From positions 124,001 to 188,000 of the forward strand of contig CALHVX010000020.1 of the NCBI GenBank assembly GCA_938036875.1: DNA of 64,000 bases. Direction: 5' to 3'. The first letter of the stretch is position 1; every line of letters begins with the position of its first letter. The DNA is from an uncultured Pseudomonadales bacterium. Its GTDB lineage: Bacteria > Pseudomonadota > Gammaproteobacteria > Pseudomonadales > Azotimanducaceae. Below are positions 1-9,062 of this stretch, in pieces. The position numbers and the translations under genes are program-made. The notes beneath the pieces are model-generated. The model worked only from the letters and a program-made list of their open reading frames with translations. It had not been told where the DNA came from and searched no databases.

Positions 1-744
1 TCGGGCTGGACCCGGCATCTCAAGGTCGAGGCCACCGATGATGTTTGCTTGGGTTTCTAACGCTGCACCCCAGTCGCTGATTACCGCACCATCAAACCCC
101 CACTCTTCTTTCAGAACGTCGCGCAGCAGGGTTTTATGCGAGCTGGCAAAGACCCCGTTGATGCGATTGTACGCTGACATAACCGACCACAGATCGGCAT
201 TGTGTACTGCCATCTCAAAAGGTCGTAGGTAGAGCTCGCGTAAGGTACGCTCGTCTAGGTTGGAGCTGATGCTGTGACGTTCGAACTCAGAATCATTGCA
301 AACGAAATGCTTAGCGCAGGCGGCAACCCCCTGGCTTTGAACACCCTTGATGAAAGCGCAAGCGATGCTACCCGACAGTTCTGGGTCTTCTGAGTAGCAT
401 TCGAAATGGCGCCCGCCTAAGGGGTGTCGGTGGAGGTTAATGGTGGGTCCGAGTAGAACCTGAACATCTTTGGTCTTGGCCTCTTCACCAAGCGCTACCC
501 CAACTTGTTGGATAAGTGCAGTGTTCCAAGTGGCCGCCATGGCACTTCCAACGGGGAAGCAGGCAGCAGGTACGCCGCGTAGCGCATCACCGCGAGCCGC
601 ATTGGGACCGTCGCAGAGCTTGATAGCCGGAATCTTGAGGCGTTCCACTGGGGTACTAAGCCAGGCGGCAGATCCGGCAAGTAGGGCAACTTTCTCTTCT
701 AGGGTGAGCGCACTAACGAGTGCGACGGCTTGCGCTTCTTGCAT
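1..744 (-). CDS. Glycoside hydrolase family 3 beta-glucosidase-like, N-terminal part (cut by window edge)
   Basis: The reverse strand reads 248 codons from an ATG at 744 with no stop before the window edge, so the C-terminal part lies outside. The visible part is the GH3 TIM-barrel domain: DGPNAARG near residues 40-47, GGRHFECYSEDP, AKHFVCNDSE, and the nucleophile motif SDW with Asp at about residue 224. GH3 enzymes release terminal beta-D-glucose or xylose from oligosaccharides or glycosides. No signal peptide is seen at this start, which suggests a cytoplasmic form. An in-frame TAG six codons upstream limits the start. The substrate cannot be told from this fragment. Confidence 0.9.
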   Translation of the reverse strand, partial: MQEAQAVALVSALTLEEKVALLAGSAAWLSTPVERLKIPAIKLCDGPNAARGDALRGVPAACFPVGSAMAATWNTALIQQVGVALGEEAKTKDVQVLLGPTINLHRHPLGGRHFECYSEDPELSGSIACAFIKGVQSQGVAACAKHFVCNDSEFERHSISSNLDERTLRELYLRPFEMAVHNADLWSVMSAYNRINGVFASSHKTLLRDVLKEEWGFDGAVISDWGAALETQANIIGGLDLEMPGPAR

Positions 745-819
745 GGCTTTGACCGGTTGCTAAAAACCTGATCTTAGCCTATTTGCTTTAGACAGTTGGC
801 TAGAGCTTGGCGGGTTTGG

Positions 820-1122
820 TTAACCCCGAGGTGGGTGAGGGCCGCTACTTTGGCGTTCTTGGGGCTTGCTCAGCGCGGTTAGAAAGGAGGCGAACTCAGC
901 CACGCTAACGCGCTGGTTCTTGTTGCTGTCCGCTGCTTTGAAGTCCGCAATGGAATACTTAGCGGACAAAAATTCACTGGCGTCTAAAGCACGATCTTTG
1001 TTGAGATCAAACTTTTCAAACTGGGAATCCGATGCGCTGACCGCCATGCTTGGCAGCACTAGGAGCAACAGGCTCATTAAGATGGGCCTTAGGGTTGCTC
1101 GTCGTTCGGTTTCGGTTTGCAT
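820..1122 (-). CDS. Small secreted EF-hand calcium-binding protein
   Basis: This 100-residue protein begins with a signal peptide (basic start, hydrophobic core around residues 13-29, cut after VSA). Two EF-hand loops follow. Loop 1 at residues 39-50 has D39, N41, D43, D47 and E50. Loop 2 at 65-76 has D65, N67, N69 and E76. It is probably a periplasmic calcium sensor or buffer. A start 22 codons upstream (1188) is open but would put charged residues before the signal peptide, so I chose 1122. It lies 109 bp downstream of the stalked thioredoxin gene on the same strand and may share its transcript. Partner unknown. Confidence 0.75.
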   Translation of the reverse strand: MQTETERRATLRPILMSLLLLVLPSMAVSASDSQFEKFDLNKDRALDASEFLSAKYSIADFKAADSNKNQRVSVAEFASFLTALSKPQERQSSGPHPPRG

Positions 1123-1231
1123 CGATCTGATCGTTCTTGATTGTATACCTGAGTATAAAACGGCTTTAGGGCCTTTCAGGCATTCCATTTGTCAAAGCTT
1201 TGTCACGATCAGTCGATGCTGTTCAGTTGGG

Positions 1232-2917
1232 TTAGCGTTGCTCCAACGCGAGTCGGATCGCATCTTCGTATTCCCCAATTCGAGACGGAGAGTGACCCTG
1301 ATGCGTCGAAAGCAAGATGCCGGAACCGTTCACCAAGTAGGTGCTAGGCTGTTTGGCTAGCCAAAATGCTGAGGCTAGCTTGCGCTCCGGGTCGTGCAAT
1401 ATCTCGAAGCTGACCGGGGCATCTTGCAAATAACTTTTTGCTTGAGCCTCGGTTCCCAGGTTGATCCCAATCACTTGTAGGCCTTGTGCCCAATACTTGC
1501 GGCGCATTTCGTTCAACCAAGCCAGGGATGGTTTGCAATCTCGGCAGTTTGGCGAAAAGAACCCAATCATCAGCACTTTTCCTGGATGGCGCTTAACCAG
1601 ATCTAACACCTCAGCTGGTGCTGTGCTGTGATAGCGGGCTGCAGTGCCTGCGGCAACCTGTGGTGCAGCGGGCTTGGTCACTGCCTTGGTGGCTGGTGCA
1701 ACCGTGGGTGCAACGCTGGAAGCGGTGGTGGGTTGTGCTGGGTTTTGGACGGTTTGGGCTATCTCAGCTTCAGGGGTTGGCGTACTTGTCTCGGCGGTAA
1801 CGGTTTTGCCGGCTTGAGTTTCTGCAGCGATTTGCACATTGGCCTCGGTAGCAGCGGTGGGTGCCGGCGTGCTGGTCGTTGAGGTTGTCGCTTCGGCTAC
1901 GACGGGTTGCTTCTCATTTGCGTCGTCAAGGGTTGCTGCTACCTCGTTAGCGTTGTCATTCGTGTCCTGACTAGCATCAGTATCGATGAGCGACCGTGCT
2001 GCCTCAACCACAGTCTCTACCGCTTGCTGAGCACCACCGACAACCGCAGTGGCGGCGCTTCCGGCGCTATCACCTAAGCTTTGAATGAGGCTAGGTTTGG
2101 TCGCAGCGGCGACTTCTTCTGCTTCTACTTCTACTGCTTCTTCCGCTTCCGCTTCTACCGCTTCTACTGGCGTTGCTGGAACCGCCGTTGCGGGCTGCGG
2201 AGCCGCCACTTCTGCTGGCTTAGTAGGTGCAGCAGTGTTGGGAGCTTCCGGTGTATCGGTGTTTGCTGCAAGCTTTGTTGCCACGGTGGTCGCGACTGCT
2301 GCCGCAACGGCGGTGGTGGCTTGGGATGTGGTTTCTTGCGCTTGGGGCGTTGCGCTCTGGGATGGCGCGTCTTCAGCGGTTAGGGTTGCCGCATCGGTTG
2401 TTGTTGCGGCCAGTGTTTCTGAGGCGGCCTCAACGGCAGAGTCAGCTTTATCGGTGATGGCGACTACGGCGTTTTCTGCAACTGCAGTGGTTTCAACCTC
2501 AGCGACCACGCCGACTACTTCAGCCTCGGCTGCATCAGCCGCAGCAACAACCTCGCTCTGTACGGATTGAGCAGCTTGTTCGACGCTGTTAGACACATCG
2601 GTGAGCACCTGCTCTGCTGCTACCGGTGCAACCTCGGCTTCGTTGGTTACAGTCACGTCAGCGGCTGCGCTGCTTGTTTCAGCAGTTTCACCGGTCGCTT
2701 GCGTGACTGGTTCAACAATTGCTGTCTCGTTGGCCTCCAAGCCAACGACGGGTGGAGTGGCTGACTCGAGTGCTGCTTGATCTACCGCTTCGGTTGCCTG
2801 TTGGTCTGGGTTTAGATCCGTTAACAGCTCTTGCGTATCGTTGCCGATGAAGCTAGAAGCCAAGTTAACCACGGCCAGAAAAATTAGAGCCGCCACGACA
2901 TAGTAAATGTATCTCAT
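1232..2917 (-). CDS. Membrane-tethered TlpA/ResA-like thioredoxin with a very long Ala/Val/Thr/Glu-rich stalk
   Basis: The 561-residue product has an N-terminal membrane anchor (about residues 5-22), then roughly 380 residues of low-complexity sequence rich in Ala, Val, Thr, Glu and Pro, then a C-terminal thioredoxin fold. The redox motif is CRDC (C458, C461) after GFFSPN, and a cis-Pro segment (KQPSTYLV) follows. TlpA-type domains reduce or exchange disulfides in the periplasm. The stalk probably lets the domain reach away from the inner membrane, perhaps through the cell wall. The start was placed at the ATG directly before the anchor; a TTG 24 codons upstream is also open. The order thioredoxin then EF-hand on one strand suggests a shared envelope role (inference). 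Confidence 0.8.
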   Translation of the reverse strand: MRYIYYVVAALIFLAVVNLASSFIGNDTQELLTDLNPDQQATEAVDQAALESATPPVVGLEANETAIVEPVTQATGETAETSSAAADVTVTNEAEVAPVAAEQVLTDVSNSVEQAAQSVQSEVVAAADAAEAEVVGVVAEVETTAVAENAVVAITDKADSAVEAASETLAATTTDAATLTAEDAPSQSATPQAQETTSQATTAVAAAVATTVATKLAANTDTPEAPNTAAPTKPAEVAAPQPATAVPATPVEAVEAEAEEAVEVEAEEVAAATKPSLIQSLGDSAGSAATAVVGGAQQAVETVVEAARSLIDTDASQDTNDNANEVAATLDDANEKQPVVAEATTSTTSTPAPTAATEANVQIAAETQAGKTVTAETSTPTPEAEIAQTVQNPAQPTTASSVAPTVAPATKAVTKPAAPQVAAGTAARYHSTAPAEVLDLVKRHPGKVLMIGFFSPNCRDCKPSLAWLNEMRRKYWAQGLQVIGINLGTEAQAKSYLQDAPVSFEILHDPERKLASAFWLAKQPSTYLVNGSGILLSTHQGHSPSRIGEYEDAIRLALEQR

Positions 2918-3055
2918 CAGTTGTTCTCTCTCCGCAGCTATCGTTGGGTTAATGTCGTATTCTACCTTGCTAAACCGTCCGCAAGGCAACTGGTGCTAAG
3001 ACAAAGTGCGCCTAGGGGCGCTGACTTGTAACAATGTCGTCTCTAGGAAGCTCGT

Positions 3056-4519
3056 ATGACAAATGATCTGGCGACACCGTCTAAGTCGGAGCCCGGGCCT
3101 GGAGCCAAAGCAGGCCCCAGTTCGGGGTTAGGTTCTGAACTGGGCACGCTGCTGCGACTCGCCTGGCCGATGATGGCCACCCAGTTTTTCATAATGGCAA
3201 CTGGCTTTATAGATACCCTGATGGCTGGGCGCAGCAGTGCCTTAGACCTGGCTGGGGTGACCTTGGGTGGCAACATTATGTGGCCGGCATTTATGTTGCT
3301 AACGGGGATCACCATGGCGTTGACCCCTATAGTTTCGCAATTGCAGGGTTCAGGGAACTTGGCCGACGCTGGCGCTCGCATCCGCCAGGCACTTTGGTTT
3401 GCTTTGGCCAGTAGCATTGTCATGGTGTTGATCTGTCTGAATGCTGAGCCCATGTATGCCGCGATGGGTATCTCGGGGCCCGAGGTTGCTATTGCCAGCG
3501 GCTATCTCAAAGCGGCCGCCTGGGGATTGCCGGCGGTTGTTTTTTACGTGGCCTTGCGCCAAGTTTGTGAAGGGCTAGGGCAGGTGCGTTTGCCCATGTG
3601 GATCGCCGCTGGTGTGGTACCAGTTAACGCTTTACTCAACTACACCTTTATCTACGGTAAGTTTGGATTTCCCGCTCTCGGTGGGGTTGGTTGTGGATGG
3701 GCTACCGCTATTGTGTTTTGGGTTGAACTGCTGCTGATGCTTATTGTTGTTAAGCAGCCATTCTTTCGCGTGACCCAAACCTTTGCGCATTGGTCTTGGC
3801 CCCAGTTTCGTCCACTGTTGCGTCTGCTGCGTTTGGGGGCGCCAATTGGCTTGGCGATATTTTTGGAGATGGCCGTATTCTCTGTCATGGGTCTAGCTAT
3901 TGCTCGTATGGGGGTTATAGAGCTTGCGGCCAATAGCGTGGCGGGTAGCTTAAACTGGCTGACTTACGTGTTGCCTGCGGGTTTAGGTGCAGCGGCCAGT
4001 ATTCGGGTTGGCTATTATGTTGGTGCGGCTCAGCTCACCAATGCGCGCAACGTTGCCGGTATCGCATTTCGTGTGTCGTTGGTTTATGGCGTGATCATGA
4101 GCTTGCTGTTGGTAGTGTTTCGCTCATCATTGGTCATGATGTACACCAACGATGTTGAGGTTATGCAACTGGCGGCTCAGCTCATTTTGTTTGTTGCCCT
4201 GTACCAAATATTTGATGATACCAACGCGGTTGCGGTGGGGGCATTGCGTGGTTACAAAGATACCCAGGTACCCATGTATTACGGCCTGATAGGTTTTTGG
4301 TTGGTTGCTATCCCGCTTGGCACGCTGTTGGCTTTTGGCCTGCCCGATACGATTTTTGGTAGCCCGGTCAGTTCAGCATGGCAGTTTGACCCCATGGGCG
4401 TGTACGGCTATTGGTTAGCATTAACTTTGGGTTTGTTCATTGTTGCCCTTATGGTCAGTGTGCGCTTGTTCCGTACAAGCCGTGACGAAGTTCGCATAAA
4501 TCAATTAGCCGTTGGTTAA
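3056..4519 (+). CDS. MATE family multidrug/Na+ efflux transporter
   Basis: A 487-residue, highly hydrophobic protein with about 12 membrane segments after a Pro/Gly-rich cytoplasmic N-terminus. It shows the family features PMMATQFFIMATGFIDTLMAGR at the first helix, a repeated half around residue 255 (LRLGAPIGLAIFLEMAVF), and ALRQVCEGLGQVRLPM in the middle. MATE (NorM-type) proteins export cationic drugs and dyes in exchange for Na+ or H+. The ATG at 3056 is preceded by a TAGGAAG Shine-Dalgarno. It stands alone, divergent from the thioredoxin gene. Substrate is unknown. Confidence 0.93.
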   Translation: MTNDLATPSKSEPGPGAKAGPSSGLGSELGTLLRLAWPMMATQFFIMATGFIDTLMAGRSSALDLAGVTLGGNIMWPAFMLLTGITMALTPIVSQLQGSGNLADAGARIRQALWFALASSIVMVLICLNAEPMYAAMGISGPEVAIASGYLKAAAWGLPAVVFYVALRQVCEGLGQVRLPMWIAAGVVPVNALLNYTFIYGKFGFPALGGVGCGWATAIVFWVELLLMLIVVKQPFFRVTQTFAHWSWPQFRPLLRLLRLGAPIGLAIFLEMAVFSVMGLAIARMGVIELAANSVAGSLNWLTYVLPAGLGAAASIRVGYYVGAAQLTNARNVAGIAFRVSLVYGVIMSLLLVVFRSSLVMMYTNDVEVMQLAAQLILFVALYQIFDDTNAVAVGALRGYKDTQVPMYYGLIGFWLVAIPLGTLLAFGLPDTIFGSPVSSAWQFDPMGVYGYWLALTLGLFIVALMVSVRLFRTSRDEVRINQLAVG

Positions 4520-4650
4520 ACCATCCAAAATGTAAGCATTTAGCTAGAAATCATTACCTTGCAGGTACAGCGGGCGACGATCTGTTAACGGTATTTTGTC
4601 TGATGATTGCCTATCCTATGTCTCAATCTTTTGTGTAGTTGGGGCAGTCA

Positions 4651-6042
4651 GTGCGCAACGCAGTAAGCACACACCTTAAGTCCGAACAGCTTCTTGCCCG
4701 ACCGCAAGGTCTGCGTTTGCTTGGCTGTGTCGGCAATATTCGTAAGCTTGATATAAAAAAGCTTAGTTCAACTCTTGTTGGCCTAGCGGTCTTTGGATTG
4801 GGTAGTCATGCTCAGGCAGAAATGCTATCAACCGAAGCCATGTTGTCCACTTACGTGAAGCCGGCTGCAAAAGTGGCAGCCCCGGTTGCTACGACCAACA
4901 ACATTGATTCTCCGGATGTTATTCACCTGCGAGCGGCGATTCGGCGCTACCAACGGCTAGTTGATGCTGGTGGTTGGCCGAGCGTGAAACGGGGTCGAAC
5001 CCTGCGACCGGGTGATCGGCACGAACGCATCGCCCAATTCCGCCAACGTTTGGTTGTAACCAACGATTATCGGGAGGATGAACCTGTAGCGGATGAAACT
5101 TTGTACGATCCGCAGCTGCATCGTGCGGTGCGCCGTTTTCAACTTCGACATGGGCTGCGCGCAGATGGCATTGTGGGTAAGTCTACGGTTGCCGCGATGA
5201 ATGAAACCGCTTCAGAAAAATTACGTCGATTGCGTTTGAACTTGCAACGCTACCGAACCTTGCCTCGGCACGCTGGCCAACATGTGGTGGTCAATATTCC
5301 AGAGTATCGAATGCGCTTATTGGATGATCGCGCTGAGGTGCTGCAGATGAACGTTGTGGTTGGTAAAAGCCGTTTTCCCACGCCGGAAATTAGCGATAAG
5401 ATCGACTACATCGTATTGAATCCTTATTGGAACCTGCCGCGGACGATTGCGGTGCGCGAAGTGCTACCTAAGCTGAAAGCAGACCCAAATTATTTGCAGG
5501 AACAACAGATGGAAGTGTTGCAGGGCTCAAAGGTGTTGGACCCTAGCGCCATGTCTTGGCAAGATTTCAATGAGAATCAATTTCCGGTCCGTTTGCGTCA
5601 GCGTCCGGGGCCAACCAATGCACTAGGCAGCATGAAATTCATCTTTCCAAACCCGCATAACGTCTACTTGCACGACACGCCGTCTCAGTGGGCTTTCAAC
5701 AAGAGCAAACGCGCCCTCAGCCACGGTTGCATTCGGCTGGCCGATCCATCAGCGTTAGCGCAGGCTTTGGTTGACGGAAATTCACGGGTGGACCCCAGCA
5801 AGCTAGAGGAAATCACCAGCAGCGGTAACCGCAAAGTGGTTAGCCTAAAAAAATCGGTTCCGGTTGATATTGTCTATCTGACCGCCAAGGCGGATGCCAG
5901 TATGGTTTGGTTCTTCCGTGACCTGTATCGGCGTGATGCTCCAGATGCAGCGCTGGCGCAAACACTGCTAGCGGATACGGCTAGCCCTTTAATCAACGAC
6001 ACTGGATTTGCGTTGTATGAAACATCCGCTGACTCGATTTGA
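4651..6042 (+). CDS. L,D-transpeptidase (YcbB/LdtD type) with peptidoglycan-binding domain
   Basis: Crosslinks peptidoglycan 3-3 by acyl transfer through an active-site cysteine in the periplasm. The 463-residue product has an N-terminal hydrophobic segment (ending HAQA), a PG_binding_1 domain at about 148-186 (AVRRFQLRHGLRADGIVG), and a YkuD catalytic domain from about 210. The catalytic motif SHGCIRL carries H358 and C360. Length and domain order match the YcbB group rather than the short Ldts. GTG at 4651 was chosen because GGGGC precedes it; a TTG four codons earlier is also open. The next gene overlaps its 3' end, as in the Escherichia coli ycbB-ycbK pair. Confidence 0.92.
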   Translation: MRNAVSTHLKSEQLLARPQGLRLLGCVGNIRKLDIKKLSSTLVGLAVFGLGSHAQAEMLSTEAMLSTYVKPAAKVAAPVATTNNIDSPDVIHLRAAIRRYQRLVDAGGWPSVKRGRTLRPGDRHERIAQFRQRLVVTNDYREDEPVADETLYDPQLHRAVRRFQLRHGLRADGIVGKSTVAAMNETASEKLRRLRLNLQRYRTLPRHAGQHVVVNIPEYRMRLLDDRAEVLQMNVVVGKSRFPTPEISDKIDYIVLNPYWNLPRTIAVREVLPKLKADPNYLQEQQMEVLQGSKVLDPSAMSWQDFNENQFPVRLRQRPGPTNALGSMKFIFPNPHNVYLHDTPSQWAFNKSKRALSHGCIRLADPSALAQALVDGNSRVDPSKLEEITSSGNRKVVSLKKSVPVDIVYLTAKADASMVWFFRDLYRRDAPDAALAQTLLADTASPLINDTGFALYETSADSI

Positions 6043-7093
6043 TACAGCACAACCCCAGGTTGGTTGCTCGTTGTTAGGACCGCAAAAGACCCTGCACGGC
6101 TTAGCGCCCCTGCGCTTTGGTTACATGACAATACTGCTTGCCGTGATGTTGCAATGGGGCGTCATGCCGGTTCAGGCAAACCCTTGGAGCGATGCAAAGA
6201 TTCGCGCCCAGTCCAACGGCTTGGTGGTGGACGGTGAAGCCATTCGACAGGACGCACATGACCATGCGCATGTGCCATTACGTTCGGTCTTTCGCTACCC
6301 GCATCAGAGCGTTGTGGTCACTACCGGGGCCAGCAATCTTGCCTTCCATGAGCGAGCACAGCAGCCGGGTGCCTTAGGGTTGATCCCAGGGGTATCGAAC
6401 CTTTGGGATTGGCAACCGCAAGAGAGCCAAGACAGCGCAGATCTTGAGATTTTTGAGTCGAACAAACGTCTAGGATTGATTCGAGCTTTTACCTTGCACC
6501 CTATCCCCCAACGCAAGCCAGATTTTTTGGGGAGCTATCGGTTAGGGCACTACCCCAAGCCGCAGTCTTCACCCAACGCGGATCATTATCAGCCGCCACC
6601 AGGTTTGGTGCGCGTGACACCGGCTAATCGCAGCCAACGGATATCAGACCATTTTCGCTTGGAGCAATTTCTGTGCAAGCAAAGTGGCGGTTGGCCCAAA
6701 TACGTGGCCGTGCAACCTGCGCTGCTGCGAAAGTTGGACGCCTTGGTTCGTGCCTTGCAAGACCGCGGCATTGACCTGGCTACCTTAACCGTCATGAGCG
6801 GCTACCGTACCCCTTATTACAATCGCGCCATTGGTAACGTGGCTTTTAGTCGCCATATCTATGGGGATGCGGCAGACATTTTTGTTGATCGCAACGGGGA
6901 TGGTCGTATGGACGATCTAAACGGCGATGGTCGATCCAACATAGCGGATGCAAAGTGGTTAGCTGCCGTAGTAGCTAGCTTGGATGACGACGAGGTAACG
7001 CCCGGTGGTCTGGGTACCTACAAATCAAACTCCGCTCACGGACCTTTTGTACACATTGACACCCGGGGCAAAGCGGCTCGCTGGGGACCTTAA
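6017..7093 (+). CDS. YcbK/MepK-like murein endopeptidase (peptidase M15 / DUF882) with calcium-loop insertion
   Basis: Zinc peptidase of the DUF882/M15 group; E. coli MepK cleaves 3-3 crosslinks, the product of the neighbouring enzyme type. The C-terminal domain (about 205-358) contains SGYRTP, the motif SRHIYGDAAD with likely zinc ligands H280 and D287, and HGPFVHID with H346. Immediately after D287 lies an Asp/Gly-rich insert at about 291-311 (two NGDGR units) resembling back-to-back calcium loops. A hydrophobic segment near residues 37-54 ends VQA and should be the export signal. The start overlaps the upstream gene by 26 bp; an ATG at 6125, directly at the hydrophobic segment, is the alternative. 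Confidence 0.87.
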   Translation: MKHPLTRFDTAQPQVGCSLLGPQKTLHGLAPLRFGYMTILLAVMLQWGVMPVQANPWSDAKIRAQSNGLVVDGEAIRQDAHDHAHVPLRSVFRYPHQSVVVTTGASNLAFHERAQQPGALGLIPGVSNLWDWQPQESQDSADLEIFESNKRLGLIRAFTLHPIPQRKPDFLGSYRLGHYPKPQSSPNADHYQPPPGLVRVTPANRSQRISDHFRLEQFLCKQSGGWPKYVAVQPALLRKLDALVRALQDRGIDLATLTVMSGYRTPYYNRAIGNVAFSRHIYGDAADIFVDRNGDGRMDDLNGDGRSNIADAKWLAAVVASLDDDEVTPGGLGTYKSNSAHGPFVHIDTRGKAARWGP

Positions 7094-8451
7094 GGCTCTA
7101 GGGTTTTCAGCTCAAAGGTTGCCGTTAGCAGGGCATCGGGAATGGGTACAACCCGACCGAGAAGGCTACCTTGTGCAATAACTTGAGTTTGTGGCGTTTC
7201 GAAGCATTGAAAGGCCAAGGCGCCGCTATGAAAGTTGGCGCTAGAGATGACACCACGCAAGCCCCAGGCGAAGGTTTCGCTGGCACCTTCAAACAACAAA
7301 GACCAACCCGGTTTGGTGGCAAATCGCAACAAGGGCTCAATGTTTAGAACCATAACGGGGTGGCCGCTGGTAGCGTGGACACAGCTACTACCATCAAAGG
7401 TGGCATCATCCAGGTAGCGCGCGCCGGTGGTGCCGTATAGCGCTTTCCACGCTTGCCGACATGCTTGGTAGCCGGTATCCCAACCATCCCCCATGCTGAC
7501 GTCAAAACTTCGGCCGAGATACATCAGGCGAATGTCTGCGGGCGCTAGCAGCTCGGCATAAGCGGCCCCTTGTGATTTGCTCCCAGTGGAAAGGTTGTTG
7601 TTTTTCTGCGCCCAATGGCACAGGCGGATAGCGCTAGCATCTGCCGGATTTGCAGCCACGGCGATGGCTTGGGTCAGGTCCTGGGCCTGGTGCCAGTCGG
7701 GTTGCGCACTAGGTGAGCGCAGCAGTTTGGTGTAAGCGCGGGTTGGCGGCGCACTCAGTTTTTGCTCGTAGTAACTCGGGCTGTAGTAGTTGAGAACGCG
7801 TTGGCCGACCCAAGGATAATCCGCCAAGGCAACGGTCTCCATGGTGCTTGCTCGCGGTAGCGGGCTAAGGCTGGCCACCGTGCCAGCAATGGCGCTGCGA
7901 GCTGTGTTGCGGAGATCAAAGCTTAAGATTAGTGGTGTCCAACCTGCGGTACCATCGATCCACTGCTGCTGCAGGTTGAGCTGCAGATGTGGGCTATTGA
8001 ACAGCTCGGTTAGACGTAAGTCGCAGTCAGTACTAGGTTTGGCTACTAGGCCAGTCCATAGGTGAATGCGTTTGGGGTCCTGCCTGTCACGCCACCACCA
8101 GTTCTGAAGTAGTTGGTTAAGCCAAGGCGCGGCAATATACCCTTGCTCGGCGGCAGCTTGAACTTGACCCGCGTAGTCAAATCCGGGCGTTAGCTCATCG
8201 ATCATCTGGACGGCCGGCTCGCCCTCAGCCTGCAAGGCAAGGCCGATACCCGAGTAGCGCAGCTCCCAACCATAGCCACACCCTTGTGCAAATGGTGGAC
8301 AAGCTTGGACCGCACGAACCGGTGCGTCGCCATGCAAGGTGCTGGAACGGGCGCGGATCTCGAAAAAGCCCTCTAGTACGTCAACGACCTGGGCGCATTG
8401 GGTCGGACGGGCGCTTAGGCTATGCGCTTGGTTTGTTGTGGTGGACGTCAT
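7090..8451 (-). CDS. Uncharacterised 453-residue protein
   Basis: I do not recognise this family. The protein is soluble by appearance, with no signal peptide or membrane segment, and it is Trp-, Gln- and Ala-rich. Notable segments are GCGYGWELRYSGIG near residue 60, LLQNWWWRDRQDP near 115, and a C-terminal half with GWSLLFEGASETFAWGLRG. The GYGWEL start and beta-rich end distantly recall DUF6065-type proteins, but I cannot confirm that. Its stop interlocks with that of the upstream peptidase gene (TTAA at 7090-7093). It is divergent from the ferredoxin-P450 genes. ATG 8451 has no clear Shine-Dalgarno. Function unknown. Confidence 0.7.
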   Translation of the reverse strand: MTSTTTNQAHSLSARPTQCAQVVDVLEGFFEIRARSSTLHGDAPVRAVQACPPFAQGCGYGWELRYSGIGLALQAEGEPAVQMIDELTPGFDYAGQVQAAAEQGYIAAPWLNQLLQNWWWRDRQDPKRIHLWTGLVAKPSTDCDLRLTELFNSPHLQLNLQQQWIDGTAGWTPLILSFDLRNTARSAIAGTVASLSPLPRASTMETVALADYPWVGQRVLNYYSPSYYEQKLSAPPTRAYTKLLRSPSAQPDWHQAQDLTQAIAVAANPADASAIRLCHWAQKNNNLSTGSKSQGAAYAELLAPADIRLMYLGRSFDVSMGDGWDTGYQACRQAWKALYGTTGARYLDDATFDGSSCVHATSGHPVMVLNIEPLLRFATKPGWSLLFEGASETFAWGLRGVISSANFHSGALAFQCFETPQTQVIAQGSLLGRVVPIPDALLTATFELKTLEP

Positions 8452-8604
8452 GCGCCGAGTTTACGCCTTGCGGCTCTAAGGGTCAGCAAACTGCGATGAA
8501 GTCCCGTTAATCGGCCCAAAATTGGTGCCTGTTAGATTCAGTTTCGAGCCGCTTTCTGCTACCTTTGACCATTATTTTGTCACTGATAGTTTAGGAAGCA
8601 GACC

Positions 8605-8925
8605 ATGCCACGTATTATTTTTATTGAGCACGACGGAACAGAACACGAGATTGAAGCACAGTCCGGTCTTTCCTTAATGAATGCCGCCGTTGATAACCTA
8701 GTTCCAGGAATCGATGCGGATTGTGGTGGTGAATGTTCCTGCGCTACCTGCCACGTTGTGGTCCGAGATGCGTGGATGGCTAAGGTGGGTAAGCCCAACG
8801 ACCGCGAAGAGTCGATGTTGGATTTAAACCCTGAACGTCAAGATAACTCGCGCCTGAGCTGCCAGGTTGCTGTAAGCGACGAGTTGGATGGATTGACCGT
8901 GGATGTTCCAGAATTCCAGATGTAA
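8605..8925 (+). CDS. Adrenodoxin/putidaredoxin-type [2Fe-2S] ferredoxin, P450 partner
   Basis: Small electron carrier of 106 residues that passes electrons from a ferredoxin reductase to a P450. The cluster ligands are C40, C46, C49 and C86 in the adrenodoxin spacing (C-x5-C-x2-C, then SCQ); an extra C44 sits between. The acidic surface helix around residues 67-75 (DREESMLDL) is the usual docking site for the partner. AGGAAG lies nine bases before the ATG. It lies directly upstream of the CYP153 gene, the usual arrangement in alkane-hydroxylase clusters. No ferredoxin reductase gene is nearby. Confidence 0.93.
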   Translation: MPRIIFIEHDGTEHEIEAQSGLSLMNAAVDNLVPGIDADCGGECSCATCHVVVRDAWMAKVGKPNDREESMLDLNPERQDNSRLSCQVAVSDELDGLTVDVPEFQM

Positions 8926-8939
8926 ACGGTTCGTTAAAG

Positions 8940-8968
8940 TGCGCCTCTTGCCCTCCAGGTGGGGCGCA
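8940..8968 (+). other. Hairpin between ferredoxin and CYP153 genes
   Basis: TGCGCC at 8940-8945 pairs with GGCGCA at 8963-8968 around a 17-base loop that can pair further inside. There is no run of T after it, so it is not a standard terminator. It sits early in the 137-bp gap between the two genes and may stabilise the ferredoxin message or separate expression of the two genes. Function is inferred only. Confidence 0.35.
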
Positions 8969-9062
8969 TAGTTCGCTACTATCGGGCCTCAATCTCTCGA
9001 TATCAGACAGGTTGTCGATCAGAAAGTCTAGAAAAAACAAAGATTTGTAGAGGAAAGCGCAA

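Noticed and set aside
2081-2570. Open frames of 100-161 codons on the plus strand inside the stalked thioredoxin gene
   Set aside because: They are mirror images of the Ala/Val/Thr repeats and read as Cys/Arg/Phe- or Ala/Ser/Val-rich junk without ribosome sites.
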